Of a stretch of 64,000 bases of DNA, positions 8,547-17,616 are shown piece after piece (position 1 is the stretch's first letter; every line of letters begins with the position of its first letter). Below the pieces are notes generated by a model. That model was given only the letters and a program-made list of their open reading frames with translations, was not told the DNA's origin and searched no databases. Source of the stretch: Roseivivax sp. THAF197b (lineage in GTDB: Bacteria; Pseudomonadota; Alphaproteobacteria; Rhodobacterales; Rhodobacteraceae); NCBI RefSeq assembly GCF_009363255.1, contig NZ_CP045318.1:1154001-1218000 (forward strand). The letters run 5' to 3'. Position numbers and translations under genes: made by a program.

Positions 8547-9311
8547 ATGACCGGCACCGACCTGATCCCGACCTCGACCGACACGGAAATCGCGGCCCTC
8601 GCGCGCCGTCACAAGCGCGCGGGCGGTGTGGGGCTTCAGCTTCTCAACGTGCTGGGCAGCCAGGCGGAGAACCTGCTCGAACGCCTGCCCGACCGGGTCA
8701 AGGACCGGCTCGAGGCATCGACCCAGCGCGCGCTCGAGACGGCGATGCGGGCAGCCTCGTCCTCGCGCAGCGTCGTGCCGGATCAGAAAAGCTGGCTCAA
8801 CACCGCGCTCACGACCGCGATGGGCGCGGCCGGCGGCGCGGGCGGTCTGCCCACCGCGATGGCCGAGCTGCCGGTGACGACCACGGTCCTTTTGCGCGCG
8901 ATCCAGGGCATCGCGGCCGAGCATGGCTTCGATCCTGCCGATCCCGAAATTGCCAAGGAATGCCTGATGGTGTTCGGCTCGGCGGGCCCTTTGGAAGCAG
9001 ACGACGGCGCGGATATGGCCTTCCTGTCGGCGCGCGTCACCCTCACGGGCGCCACGGTGCACGGTGTGATCGCGCGGGTCGCCCCCCGTCTTGCCACGGT
9101 GCTGGGCCAGAAGCTCGCCGCGCAGACCATTCCGATCCTCGGCGCGGCAGCAGGGGCCGCCACCAACTACGCCTATACCAGCTATTACCAGGAAATGGCC
9201 CATGTGCATTTCGGCCTGAAGAAGCTGGCCGAGCAGACGGGCACCCCGCGCGAGGCGCTCATCGCCCAGCTGCGCGACGCGGTCGAGCGTCAGCCCCGCC
9301 GGTCCCGGTAG
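8547..9311 (+). CDS. EcsC family protein
   Basis: A 254-residue protein matching the EcsC family (named from Bacillus EcsC, biochemical role unknown). It is rich in short hydrophobic, Gly/Ala-dense segments (AMGAAGGAGGLPTAMAELPVTTTVLLRAIQGIA near 90-125 and PILGAAAGAATNYAYTSYY near 200-220) and is probably membrane-associated. An N-terminal amphipathic helix precedes these. It lies 32 bp behind the GNAT gene and could share its transcript. The annotation rests on the overall pattern rather than on catalytic residues. Confidence 0.8.
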   Translation: MTGTDLIPTSTDTEIAALARRHKRAGGVGLQLLNVLGSQAENLLERLPDRVKDRLEASTQRALETAMRAASSSRSVVPDQKSWLNTALTTAMGAAGGAGGLPTAMAELPVTTTVLLRAIQGIAAEHGFDPADPEIAKECLMVFGSAGPLEADDGADMAFLSARVTLTGATVHGVIARVAPRLATVLGQKLAAQTIPILGAAAGAATNYAYTSYYQEMAHVHFGLKKLAEQTGTPREALIAQLRDAVERQPRRSR

Positions 9312-9437
9312 CAACCTCCTCTAGGAATACCGGGCAGCAACGCCCGCTAGCCTGTTGCGCAGTCCTGCGGGCGGGCATTGCCAAGAGCGGGACAAGCTGG
9401 TTCTCTGCCGCGCAACAAGCGGCACGGGGATGAGCGC

Positions 9438-10319
9438 ATGCAGGCACGGCTTGGCGTGATCGGTGGATCGGGGGTCTATGCGCTCGACGGGTTGGAAGAG
9501 GCCCGGTGGGTCGCGGTCGACACGCCTTGGGGGGCGCCCTCGGACGAGATCCTCACAGGCACGCTCTCCGGACAGCCCATGGCCTTCCTGCCGCGCCACG
9601 GACGCGGCCACGTGCACGCGCCCTCCGATGTGCCTTACCGCGCCAATATCGCCGCACTGAAGCAACTGGGTGTCGCCGATATCGTCGCCGTGTCGGCCTG
9701 TGGCTCTTTCCGGGAGGACATGGCGCCCGGCGATTTCGTCATGGTCGACCAGTTCATCGACCGCACACGCGCGCGCCCGGAATCGTTCTTCGGGGCGGGA
9801 TGCGTGGCGCATGTCTCCATGGCGCATCCGGTCTGTGCGCGGCTCTCGCAGATCGCGGGCGCCGCCGCCGAGGCTACGGGTGTCACGGTCCATCCGGGCG
9901 GTACGTATCTCGCGATGGAAGGCCCGCAATTCTCGACCCTCGCCGAAAGCCGGATGTATCGTGACGCCTGGGGCGCGGACGTGATCGGCATGACCAACAT
10001 GCCCGAGGCCAAACTCGCCCGCGAGGCCGAGATCTGCTACGCGCCCGTGGCGATGGTCACCGATTACGATTGCTGGCATCCGGGGCACGAGGCGGTCGAG
10101 GTGACGGATGTCATCCGCGTCCTGACCGCGAATGCGGAGCATGCCCGCGCGCTGGTCAGGGGCCTGCCCGAGCGGATGACGACCCGGGAGGTGCCCTGCG
10201 CTTGCGGCTGCGACCGCGCGCTCGAACATGCGATCATCACCCAGGATGCCGCGCGCGATCCGGCCATGGTCCGGAAACTGGCCACCATTGCAGGCCGCGT
10301 CCTGCCCGCACCGGACTGA
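9438..10319 (+). CDS. mtnP: S-methyl-5'-thioadenosine phosphorylase
   Basis: A 293-residue purine nucleoside phosphorylase-family enzyme that splits methylthioadenosine into adenine and 5-methylthioribose-1-phosphate. Diagnostic segments are [14 protein letters not shown] at the N-terminus, [20 protein letters not shown] (phosphate site) and [18 protein letters not shown] (substrate site), which favours MTA over other nucleosides. ATG 9438 gives the family N-terminus [10 protein letters not shown]. The adenine phosphoribosyltransferase gene follows after 34 bp, so the adenine released here would be recycled to AMP by its neighbour. That pairing supports the assignment. Confidence 0.95.
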   Translation: MQARLGVIGGSGVYALDGLEEARWVAVDTPWGAPSDEILTGTLSGQPMAFLPRHGRGHVHAPSDVPYRANIAALKQLGVADIVAVSACGSFREDMAPGDFVMVDQFIDRTRARPESFFGAGCVAHVSMAHPVCARLSQIAGAAAEATGVTVHPGGTYLAMEGPQFSTLAESRMYRDAWGADVIGMTNMPEAKLAREAEICYAPVAMVTDYDCWHPGHEAVEVTDVIRVLTANAEHARALVRGLPERMTTREVPCACGCDRALEHAIITQDAARDPAMVRKLATIAGRVLPAPD

Positions 10320-10353
10320 CACAGACAGCCTCAGAGGAAGGGACCGAACCCCG

Positions 10354-10884
10354 ATGAAAAAGGTCGAGGATTACATCCGCACCATCGCCGATTTTCCCCA
10401 TGAGGGGATCATGTTCCGCGATGTCACCACGCTTTTTGCCGATCCGCGGGGCTTTCGCATGGCGATCGATCAGCTTCTGCACCCTTACGCGGGCGTGCGC
10501 TTCGACAAGGTCGTGGGGCTCGAGGCGCGGGGCTTCATCCTGGGCGGAGCGGTGGCGCACCAGCTTTCGGCGGGCTTCGTGCCCATTCGCAAGAAGGGCA
10601 AGCTGCCGGGCAAGGTGATCTCCGAAAGCTATACGCTGGAATACGGGGAAGCGGTGGTCGAGGTCCATGATGACGCGCTGCAGCCCGGTGAAAAGGTGCT
10701 CGTGGTCGACGATCTTCTGGCCACGGGCGGCACGGCCGAGGCGGGCATAAAGCTCTGTGAACGGCTGGGCGCCGAGGTCATCGGCTGTGCGTTCATTGTC
10801 GATCTGCCCGATCTCGGCGGGCGCGCGAAGCTCGAAGGCATGAACATGGAGGTGCATGCGCTTTGTGCATATGAGGGCCTGTGA
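10354..10884 (+). CDS. apt: Adenine phosphoribosyltransferase
   Basis: A 176-residue type I phosphoribosyltransferase converting adenine and PRPP to AMP in the cytosol. The N-terminus [21 protein letters not shown] and the PRPP-binding loop [14 protein letters not shown] (about 125-138) are characteristic of Apt. ATG 10354 is preceded by GAGGAAGGGA. It sits 34 bp after mtnP, forming a small methylthioadenosine/adenine salvage operon. A possible promoter for glcB lies about 20 bp past its stop. Confidence 0.96.
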   Translation: MKKVEDYIRTIADFPHEGIMFRDVTTLFADPRGFRMAIDQLLHPYAGVRFDKVVGLEARGFILGGAVAHQLSAGFVPIRKKGKLPGKVISESYTLEYGEAVVEVHDDALQPGEKVLVVDDLLATGGTAEAGIKLCERLGAEVIGCAFIVDLPDLGGRAKLEGMNMEVHALCAYEGL

Positions 10885-10906
10885 GCGTTATCATCCCGAC
10901 CTGACA

Positions 10907-10935
10907 TTGCCCGGACCGGTCTGCCCCGCTATATG
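10907..10935 (+). promoter_or_regulatory. Possible sigma-70-type promoter of glcB
   Basis: TTGCCC (10907-10912), 17 bp, then TATATG (10930-10935) lie 40 bp upstream of the glcB start, with a purine-rich ribosome site AGGGAGGA at 10963-10970. The boxes match the consensus only partly and the assignment is by eye. Confidence 0.35.
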
Positions 10936-10974
10936 GGCCGTCGACGAGTGTATACAGAATTCAGGGAGGAATTT

Positions 10975-13122
10975 ATGGCAGACCGGACCGAGCGGCACGG
11001 ATTGCAGGTCGACACGCTGCTGTGCGACTTCATCGAGGGTGAGGCGCTGACAGGGACCGGCATCGACGCGGATACCTTCTGGGCCGGGCTTGCGAGCCTC
11101 ATCGAGGAGATGACGCCGGAAAACCGCGCCCTTCTCGAGACCCGCGACAAGCTGCAGACCCAGATCGATGCCTGGCACCGGGAGCGCGCCAATGCGCCGC
11201 GCGACCACGAAGCCTACAAGGCTTTCCTGCAGGAGATCGGTTACCTGCTGCCCGAGGGCCCCGATTTCGAGATCGGGACCGAGAATACCGACCCTGAAAT
11301 CGCCACCGTGCCCGGCCCGCAGCTCGTCGTGCCGATCACCAATGCGCGCTATGCGCTCAACGCCGCCAATGCGCGCTGGGGCTCGCTTTACGACGGGTTC
11401 TACGGCACCGACGCCATGGGCTCCGTCCCGCCTGCGGGCGGCTATGACCGGGGCCGGGGCGCGCGGGTCGTGGCGCGGGCGCGCGTCTTCCTCGATCAGG
11501 CCTTCCCGGTCGAGGGCACGAGCCACGCGGATGCGCGGCGCTACCACATCTCCAAGGGGCAGCTTCTGGTTGATGACAAGCCGCTGGAATCCCCTGAGAA
11601 ATTCGTGGGATATCGCGGCCATCCGAAAGCGCCCGACGCGGTGCTCCTGCGCAATAACGGCCTGCATGTGGAGCTCGTCTTCGACCGCACGCACAATATC
11701 GGCGCGCGCGATCAGGCGGGTCTGGCGGATGTGCGGCTGGAATCGGCGGTCTCCGCCATCATGGACTGCGAAGATTCGGTCGCTTGCGTCGATGGCGAGG
11801 ACAAGACTCTCGCCTATCGCAACTGGCTGGGCCTGATGAAGGGCGATCTGCAGGACAGTTTCGAGAAGGGTGGCAAGACCGTCACCCGCGCGCTCAACCC
11901 CGATCCGGTTTATACCGGACCCGATGGCAAGGAGTTCAGCATCAAGGGCCGCGCGCTGATGCTGGTGCGGAACGTGGGCCACCTGATGACCAACCCCGCT
12001 ATCCTCGACGCCGAGGGCCGCGAGGTCTTCGAGGGGCTGATGGATGCCATGGTCACGGTGCTGATCGCCAAGCATGACCTCGCCAAGACCGATGGGCCGC
12101 GCAACTCTGTCAAAGGTTCGGTCTACGTGGTCAAGCCGAAGATGCACGGCCCCGATGAGGTGGCCTTCACCGACCGCATCTTCACCGCGGTCGAAAAGGC
12201 GCTGGGCCTGCCGCAGAACACCGTCAAGATCGGCATCATGGACGAGGAGCGGCGCACCTCCGTCAACCTCAAGGAATGTATCCGGGCGGCGCAGAACCGC
12301 GTGGCCTTCATCAATACGGGCTTCCTTGATCGCACGGGCGACGAGATCCATACCTCGATGGAAGCAGGGCCCTTCAGCCGCAAGGATTACATCAAGCGCA
12401 AGGGCTGGATCGACGGCTACGAGACCCGCAATGTCGATATCGGCCTGAAATGCGGGCTCTCGGGCAAGGCGCAGATCGGCAAGGGCATGTGGGCCATGCC
12501 GGACAAGATGGCGGCCATGCTGGAGGCCAAGATCGGCCATCCGAAGGCGGGCGCGAACTGCGCCTGGGTGCCGTCACCCACCGCCGCCACGCTGCATGCG
12601 CTGCATTACCACCAGGTCGACGTGATGGCGCTGCAGGAGAAGATGAAGGCGTCGGACAATTACGCGCAGGTCGATGCCATCCTGGATATCCCGCTCGCCG
12701 CCTTCCGAAAGTGGAACGAGGATCAGATCCGCCGCGAGGTGGAGAACAACGCGCAGGGCATCCTGGGCTACGTGGTGCGCTGGGTCGACCAAGGCGTGGG
12801 CTGCTCCAAGGTGCCCGACATCAACAATGTGGGCCTGATGGAAGACCGCGCGACCTGCCGGATCTCGGCGCAGCACATCGCCAACTGGCTGCACCACGAC
12901 GTGGTGAGCCGCGAGGAGGTGATGGAGATCATGCGCCGCATGGCGAAGGTCGTCGATGAGCAGAACGCGAGCGATCCGGCCTACCGGCCCATGGCGCCCA
13001 ACTTTGATGGGATCGCCTTCCAGGCGGCCTGCGACCTGGTCTTCAAGGGGCGCGAACAGCCCTCCGGCTATACCGAGCCGGTGCTGCACCAGCGGCGTCT
13101 CGAGTTGAAGGCGGCGGGATAG
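10975..13122 (+). CDS. glcB: Malate synthase G
   Basis: A 715-residue cytosolic enzyme condensing glyoxylate with acetyl-CoA to malate, the second step of the glyoxylate shunt and of glycolate use. The length fits the single-chain G isoform. Family segments include [47 protein letters not shown] and the late [25 protein letters not shown] 10975 has a strong AGGGAGGA site. The downstream gene encodes a GlcG/HbpS-like protein, a common neighbour of glycolate genes. No isocitrate lyase or glcDEF is in the window. Confidence 0.97.
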   Translation: MADRTERHGLQVDTLLCDFIEGEALTGTGIDADTFWAGLASLIEEMTPENRALLETRDKLQTQIDAWHRERANAPRDHEAYKAFLQEIGYLLPEGPDFEIGTENTDPEIATVPGPQLVVPITNARYALNAANARWGSLYDGFYGTDAMGSVPPAGGYDRGRGARVVARARVFLDQAFPVEGTSHADARRYHISKGQLLVDDKPLESPEKFVGYRGHPKAPDAVLLRNNGLHVELVFDRTHNIGARDQAGLADVRLESAVSAIMDCEDSVACVDGEDKTLAYRNWLGLMKGDLQDSFEKGGKTVTRALNPDPVYTGPDGKEFSIKGRALMLVRNVGHLMTNPAILDAEGREVFEGLMDAMVTVLIAKHDLAKTDGPRNSVKGSVYVVKPKMHGPDEVAFTDRIFTAVEKALGLPQNTVKIGIMDEERRTSVNLKECIRAAQNRVAFINTGFLDRTGDEIHTSMEAGPFSRKDYIKRKGWIDGYETRNVDIGLKCGLSGKAQIGKGMWAMPDKMAAMLEAKIGHPKAGANCAWVPSPTAATLHALHYHQVDVMALQEKMKASDNYAQVDAILDIPLAAFRKWNEDQIRREVENNAQGILGYVVRWVDQGVGCSKVPDINNVGLMEDRATCRISAQHIANWLHHDVVSREEVMEIMRRMAKVVDEQNASDPAYRPMAPNFDGIAFQAACDLVFKGREQPSGYTEPVLHQRRLELKAAG

Positions 13123-13152
13123 GATCGGATCCGGCCTTTTGGCCGGACCCGA

Positions 13153-13204
13153 GTGGGGGCTCTGCCCCCACACCCCCGGAGGTATTTTTGGTCCGAACGT
13201 GACA
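13153..13204. repeat. Dispersed intergenic element: G-rich hairpin plus CCCCGGAGGTATTT tail
   Basis: A hairpin GTGGGGGC-TCT-GCCCCCAC (13153-13171) is followed by CCCCGGAGGTATTTTTGGTC at 13174-13193 and then CGAACGTGACA. The 31-bp tail (13174-13204) recurs with three differences at 35165-35195 and again, inverted, at 34923-34953. It lies between glcB and the GlcG-like gene and may double as a terminator or processing site. Confidence 0.7.
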
Positions 13205-13244
13205 GGGGCAGGGTCCCGGCGGCTCGGCGAAAAGGGAGGACGAC

Positions 13245-13673
13245 ATGGCAGAGATTTCGCTGCGCCGCGCGCGCACCATCATCCGCAAGACGCTGGAGCA
13301 CGGCAAGGAGGCGGGCATGAAGCCGCTTTCGGCCATTGTGCTCGATGCGGGCGGCAACATCCAGGCTTTCGAGCGCGGCGACGGGGCGAGCCCCGGCCGC
13401 TTCCAGATCGCCCATGGCAAGGCATACGGCGCGATCATGCTGGGCATGGCGGGCACCGCGCAGATGCAGCGCGCCGAGGCGCAGGCCTATTTCATCGCCT
13501 GTGCCAACGGTGCGTTCGGCGGCCAGCTCGTGCCGGTGCCGGGGGGCGTTCTGGTGCATGACGCCAAGGGCAAGCTTCTGGGCGCGGTCGGCGTGACCGG
13601 CGACAGCTCGGATAACGACGCGGCTGCCGCGAAAGCGGGCATCGAGGCGGTCGGGCTGACGGCGGAGATCTGA
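13245..13673 (+). CDS. GlcG/HbpS family heme-binding-domain protein
   Basis: A 142-residue protein of the GlcG/HbpS (Haem_degrading) family. The typical pattern is clear: AIVLDAGGNIQAFERGDGA, then SYxxA-like GKAYGAIMLGM, then GGVLVHDAKGKLLGAVGVTG near the C-terminus. Relatives bind heme or corrinoids, or are encoded in glycolate operons with no proven activity. It has no signal peptide, so it should be cytosolic. It lies 122 bp after glcB in the same direction, separated by the dispersed hairpin element, which fits a link with glyoxylate metabolism but does not prove it. Confidence 0.88.
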   Translation: MAEISLRRARTIIRKTLEHGKEAGMKPLSAIVLDAGGNIQAFERGDGASPGRFQIAHGKAYGAIMLGMAGTAQMQRAEAQAYFIACANGAFGGQLVPVPGGVLVHDAKGKLLGAVGVTGDSSDNDAAAAKAGIEAVGLTAEI

Positions 13674-13741
13674 GCAGCCTTCACCTTTGGCGGGCAATGC
13701 CTTAGAAACAGGCAACTCTGTTCAGGCTCTGCGAGGCATCC

Positions 13742-14518
13742 ATGGCGCGGCCCGTCATCGGCATCATCACCAATCACCACCTGATCAACGATCAGTACGC
13801 GGCCCATGCGGGTGGCTCGATGAATTCCGAAGCGGTCAGCAAGGTGTCGGGCTGCCTGCCGCTTCTCGTGCCGGCCGATCCGTCGGTGGTGGCGCTGGAC
13901 GAGCTTCTGGAGGTCTGCGACGGCTTTCTTCTGACCGGCGGGCGTCCGAACGTGCATCCCGAGGAATACGGCGAGGCCGCGACCGAGGCGCATGGGGCCT
14001 TCGACCGGGACCGTGACGCGATCACGCTGCCGCTCGTGCGGGCCTGCGTTGAGCGTGGGCAGCCCGTCTTCGGGGTCTGCCGCGGCTTTCAGGAGATGAA
14101 CGTCGCCATGGGCGGCACGCTCTATCCCGAGATCCGCGACCTGCCGGGACGCATGAACCACCGGATGCCGCCCGATGGCACGCTCGAGGAAAAGTTCGCG
14201 CTGCGTCACAAGGTGGCCTTCACCGAAGGCGGCGTCTTTCATCGCCTGCTGGGGGCGCGCGAGGTCATGACGAACACCCTGCACGGGCAGGGGATCAAGG
14301 CCGCGGGGCACCGCGTCGTGATCGACGGATACGCGCCCGACGGCACGCCCGAGGCGACCTATATCGACGGCGCGCCGGGCTTTTCGCTAGCGGTGCAATG
14401 GCATCCCGAATGGCAGGCCGGGAACGACCCGGTCTCGCGGCCCCTGTTCGAGGCCTTCGGCGCCGCGGCCCGGGACTGGGCTGCGGGCAAGCGGCCGGAG
14501 GCGCGGCTCTCGGCGTGA
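13742..14518 (+). CDS. Gamma-glutamyl-gamma-aminobutyrate hydrolase family protein (class I amidotransferase-like)
   Basis: A 258-residue cytosolic hydrolase related to PuuD and to class I glutamine amidotransferases. The nucleophile elbow GVCRGFQEMN places the catalytic cysteine at residue 113, and AVQWHPEWQ near the C-terminus supplies His and Glu. The insertion NHRMPPDGTLEEKF is typical of PuuD-like peptidase C26 proteins. PuuD cleaves gamma-glutamyl-GABA in putrescine breakdown, but no other puu gene is nearby, so the physiological substrate is open. It converges on an SDR gene across a short hairpin. Confidence 0.88.
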   Translation: MARPVIGIITNHHLINDQYAAHAGGSMNSEAVSKVSGCLPLLVPADPSVVALDELLEVCDGFLLTGGRPNVHPEEYGEAATEAHGAFDRDRDAITLPLVRACVERGQPVFGVCRGFQEMNVAMGGTLYPEIRDLPGRMNHRMPPDGTLEEKFALRHKVAFTEGGVFHRLLGAREVMTNTLHGQGIKAAGHRVVIDGYAPDGTPEATYIDGAPGFSLAVQWHPEWQAGNDPVSRPLFEAFGAAARDWAAGKRPEARLSA

Positions 14519-14527
14519 TCGGGGTTT

Positions 14528-14545
14528 GGTGGGTTTTCACCCACC
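14528..14545. terminator. Short hairpin between convergent genes
   Basis: GGTGGGT-TTTC-ACCCACC (14528-14545) lies 10 bp past the amidotransferase-like stop and 39 bp from the end of the convergent SDR gene. It could serve both strands. No long T-run follows, so termination is inferred from position. Confidence 0.5.
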
Positions 14546-14583
14546 CTACAGTAAGTGTCGACAGTGGTGCGCGTCTTGGGGCT

Positions 14584-15336
14584 TCACACCTCCCCGCCCG
14601 CGATCTGGATCGCCTGACCGTTCACGCTGCCGGAATTCGGCCCGCAAAGGAACATCGCCGCCTCGGCCACTTCCTCGGGGCGGATCAGGCGGCCATGGGG
14701 GTTCACGCCGACCATGGCGCGGGTCGCGTCTGCCTCGGACATGCCCGTGCGCTCCATGATCTTGGTCACGTTCGAGGACACGATATTTGTGTCCACGTAA
14801 GCGGGGCAGAGCGCGTTGAATGTGTAGGGTTTGCCCGCGTAATCGGCGGCGAGCGCGCGGATGAGGCCGATCATGCCATGCTTCGAGGCGGTATAGGTCG
14901 GCGCGCCCTTCAGTCCGCGGATGCCCGCGATGGACGACACCGCGATCACTCGGCCCCAATCGGTCTCGCGCATCGAGGCGAGCGCCTCGCGGATGGTCAG
15001 AAAACAGCCGTCGAGATTGATCGCCATCATGTGGCGCCAGAAATCGAGGTCGGTCTTGTGCAGCGCGCGGCCTTCGGCGACGCCCGCATTCGCGACGCAG
15101 ATCTGCACCGGGCCGTGGGCGGCGACCGCTGCGGCGATGCCGTCGCGTACAGACGCTTCCTCGGCGACATCCATGACCCGGCCCGTGATGCGCAGCCCTT
15201 CTGCCGCGCCCAGAACCTCCGCCCGGCGTCCGGTGATGGTGACATGGGCGCCCGCATCCGCCAGCGCCCGTGCGATGGCGAGCCCGATCCCGGTGCCGCC
15301 GCCCGTGACCAGCGCGTGTTTGCCTGCCAGATGCAT
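14584..15336 (-). CDS. SDR family oxidoreductase (hydroxybutyrate dehydrogenase-like)
   Basis: A 250-residue classical SDR. The cofactor motif TGGGTGIG is at residues 12-19, with VANAGVA near 87, the catalytic serine in AVSSIAGIRG and YTASK as the YxxxK pair. The C-terminus (RPEEVAEAAMFLCG...GQAIQIAGGEV) is that of the 3-hydroxybutyrate/3-hydroxyacyl dehydrogenase-like group. Substrate specificity cannot be assigned more closely. The start at 15336 has AGGGAGGA upstream and gives the normal N-terminus MHLAGKHALVTGG. It is a single gene, divergent from the small methyltransferase gene. Confidence 0.9.
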   Translation of the reverse strand: MHLAGKHALVTGGGTGIGLAIARALADAGAHVTITGRRAEVLGAAEGLRITGRVMDVAEEASVRDGIAAAVAAHGPVQICVANAGVAEGRALHKTDLDFWRHMMAINLDGCFLTIREALASMRETDWGRVIAVSSIAGIRGLKGAPTYTASKHGMIGLIRALAADYAGKPYTFNALCPAYVDTNIVSSNVTKIMERTGMSEADATRAMVGVNPHGRLIRPEEVAEAAMFLCGPNSGSVNGQAIQIAGGEV

Positions 15337-15455
15337 GGTTTTTCCTCCCTTTGTTCGGCCCGAGCCTAGGGGCGCGGGGCAGGGCTCACAAGGCGCTTGC
15401 CGCCGTCTTGTCGCTGGGGCAGGGTCCGCCGGACGCAACAGGCCGGGGACCCGCG

Positions 15456-15887
15456 ATGAAATGGATCGACATGCCGCCCGTCTGGCTTCTCGGTGCGCTG
15501 ATCCTCGCCCGGATCGGCGCCGGGATCGGGCCGCTGCCCGCGCTGCAATTCTCGGGCACGATTTTCGTCGCGATGGGGCTGATCATGATCCTCTTGGCGG
15601 CCTGGGAGTTTCGCCGTGCCCGCACCACGATCATCCCCCGCCAAGCGCCCTCCGCGATAATCCGCACAGGCATCTTCGCAAAGACGCGCAATCCGATCTA
15701 TCTGGGCGATGCGCTGATCCTGCTGGGCGCAGCGCTCTATTGGGGGTCGATCCTAGGGCTGGTCCTGGTTCCGGTCTTCATGATGTTGATAAACAAGCGT
15801 TTTATCGAGAAGGAGGAGGCGCTGCTGAGAAGCACGTTTCTTGCTGAATTCGATACTTATGCGCAACAAGTGCGAAGGTGGCTTTAA
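15456..15887 (+). CDS. Isoprenylcysteine carboxyl methyltransferase (ICMT)-family membrane protein
   Basis: A 143-residue integral-membrane protein of the ICMT/PEMT-like methyltransferase family. It has three or four hydrophobic stretches, and the diagnostic GIFAKTRNPIYLGD (the RxPxYxG SAM-binding region) is followed by EKEEALLRSTF and a terminal YAQQVRRWL. Bacterial members methylate unidentified small or lipid substrates. ATG 15456 gives a short cytoplasmic N-terminus. It precedes pntA by 139 bp containing a hairpin and direct repeats, so it is probably a separate unit. Confidence 0.87.
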   Translation: MKWIDMPPVWLLGALILARIGAGIGPLPALQFSGTIFVAMGLIMILLAAWEFRRARTTIIPRQAPSAIIRTGIFAKTRNPIYLGDALILLGAALYWGSILGLVLVPVFMMLINKRFIEKEEALLRSTFLAEFDTYAQQVRRWL

Positions 15888-15960
15888 CTTTGCCGCGACC
15901 TATGGTCTAGGGCCGACGAGGTTGAGACTTACCGGGCGGCAGGATATGCCTGCGGCCCGA

Positions 15961-15988
15961 GTTCTGTATGCAAAAACGTTCTGTATGC
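15961..15988 (+). promoter_or_regulatory. Direct repeat upstream of pntAB
   Basis: GTTCTGTATGC occurs exactly twice, at 15961-15971 and 15978-15988, with a 17-bp period, each followed by A-rich DNA, 39 bp before the pntA GTG. Tandem sites with near-helical spacing suggest binding of a regulator. No family is identified. Confidence 0.45.
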
Positions 15989-16026
15989 GAAAATAACGAA
16001 TGATGTATCGAAAGGGGATCTGACCT

Positions 16027-17601
16027 GTGAAGATTGGTACACCAAAAGAGCTGATGGAGGGCGAGGCGCGGGTCGCGATGACGCCTGACAGCGCCAAGAT
16101 GCTGCAAAAGCTCGGCTATGACTGCGCCATCGAGACCGGCGCGGGCGAAAAGGCCGGGTTCCCGGATGCCGTCTACGAAGAAGCGGGTGTCGAGATCGTC
16201 AAGAGCGCGGATGCGCTCTGGTCCGGTGTCGACATCATCGCCAAGGTGCAGCCACCGACTGATGCCGAAGTCGGGCAGCTCTCCGAGAACAAGACGCTGA
16301 TCTCCTTCTTCTGGCCCGGCCAGAACGAGGATCTGATGAAGGCAGCCGCCGACAAGGGCGCATCGGTCATCGCGATGGACATGGTGCCGCGCATCTCCCG
16401 CGCGCAGAAGATGGACGCGCTGTCCTCGATGGCCAATATCGCGGGCTATCGCGCCGTGATCGAGGCGGGCAACAATTTCGGCCGTTTCTTCACCGGCCAG
16501 GTGACCGCCGCAGGCAAGGTGCCGCCCGCCAAAGTGCTCGTCGTGGGCGCCGGTGTGGCCGGTCTTGCGGCCATCGGCACGTCCACGTCTCTGGGTGCGA
16601 TCACGCTGGCCTTCGACGTGCGCCCCGAAGTGGCCGAGCAGGTCGAGTCGATGGGCGCCGAGTTCGTCTATCTCGACTTCGAGGAAGAGCAGACGGATGG
16701 CGCGGAATCGGGTGGCTACGCCAAGCCGTCCAGCCCTGAATTCCGCGAGGCGCAGCTTGCGAAGTTCCGCGAACTGGCGCCCGATGTGGACATCGTCATC
16801 ACCACGGCGCTGATCCCCAACCGCGAAGCGCCCGAGCTCTGGACGCAGGACATGGTCGAGGCGATGAAGCCCGGCTCGGTCATCGTGGACCTTGCCGCCG
16901 AGAAGGGTGGCAACTGCAAGCTCACGCTGAAGGACAAGAAGATCGTCACCGACAATGGCGTGACGATCATCGGCTATACCGACTTCCCGAGCCGGATGGC
17001 CAAGCAGTCCTCCATGCTCTACTCGACGAATATTCGTCACCTCATGACCGATCTGACGCCCGAGAAGGACGGCCAGGTCAATCACAACATGGAAGACGAC
17101 GTGATCCGCGGCGCGACCATCGCGCACGCGAAGGAGGTCACCTTCCCGCCACCGCCGCCCAAGACCAAGGCGATTGCGGCACAGAAGCCCAAGCCCAAGG
17201 AAAAGGAGCTGACGGCGGAAGAGAAGCAGGCGCAGGAAGCGGCGGCCTTCAAGAAGCAGACCACCCAGCAGGTGGCGCTTCTGGGCATCGGCGCGGCGCT
17301 GATCCTCGGCGTGGGTCTGATCGCACCGGCGAGCTTCATGCAGCACTTCATCGTATTCGTGCTGTCCGTGTTCGTGGGCTTCCAGGTGATCTGGGGCGTC
17401 AGCCACTCGCTGCACACGCCGCTCATGGCCGTGACCAACGCGATTTCGTCGATCATCATTCTGGGCGCGCTGATGCAGATCGGATCAAGCTCGTTCCTGG
17501 TGATCTTGCTCGCCGCGCTTTCGGTCTTCATGGCCGGGATCAACATTTTCGGCGGCTTCCTCGTCACCCGGCGCATGCTCGCCATGTTCCAGAAATCGTA
17601 A
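16027..17601 (+). CDS. pntA: NAD(P) transhydrogenase subunit alpha
   Basis: A 524-residue alpha subunit of the proton-translocating transhydrogenase, which uses the proton gradient to drive NADH-dependent reduction of NADP+. The N-terminal NAD(H)-binding domain I shows KIGTPKELMEGEARVAMTP and VLVVGAGVAGLAAIGT. After a charged Lys/Glu/Gln linker (about 375-420), four hydrophobic helices form the membrane part. The undivided alpha subunit contrasts with the split PntAA/PntAB of some relatives. The start is GTG 16027 with AAAGGGG upstream. pntB follows after 15 bp. Confidence 0.96.
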   Translation: MKIGTPKELMEGEARVAMTPDSAKMLQKLGYDCAIETGAGEKAGFPDAVYEEAGVEIVKSADALWSGVDIIAKVQPPTDAEVGQLSENKTLISFFWPGQNEDLMKAAADKGASVIAMDMVPRISRAQKMDALSSMANIAGYRAVIEAGNNFGRFFTGQVTAAGKVPPAKVLVVGAGVAGLAAIGTSTSLGAITLAFDVRPEVAEQVESMGAEFVYLDFEEEQTDGAESGGYAKPSSPEFREAQLAKFRELAPDVDIVITTALIPNREAPELWTQDMVEAMKPGSVIVDLAAEKGGNCKLTLKDKKIVTDNGVTIIGYTDFPSRMAKQSSMLYSTNIRHLMTDLTPEKDGQVNHNMEDDVIRGATIAHAKEVTFPPPPPKTKAIAAQKPKPKEKELTAEEKQAQEAAAFKKQTTQQVALLGIGAALILGVGLIAPASFMQHFIVFVLSVFVGFQVIWGVSHSLHTPLMAVTNAISSIIILGALMQIGSSSFLVILLAALSVFMAGINIFGGFLVTRRMLAMFQKS

Positions 17602-17616
17602 GCGGGAGACAGGACA

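Noticed and set aside
9312..9437. SAM-type riboswitch before the methylthioadenosine phosphorylase gene
   Set aside because: The leader has GC-rich stems but I could not match the conserved core of any SAM riboswitch class by eye.
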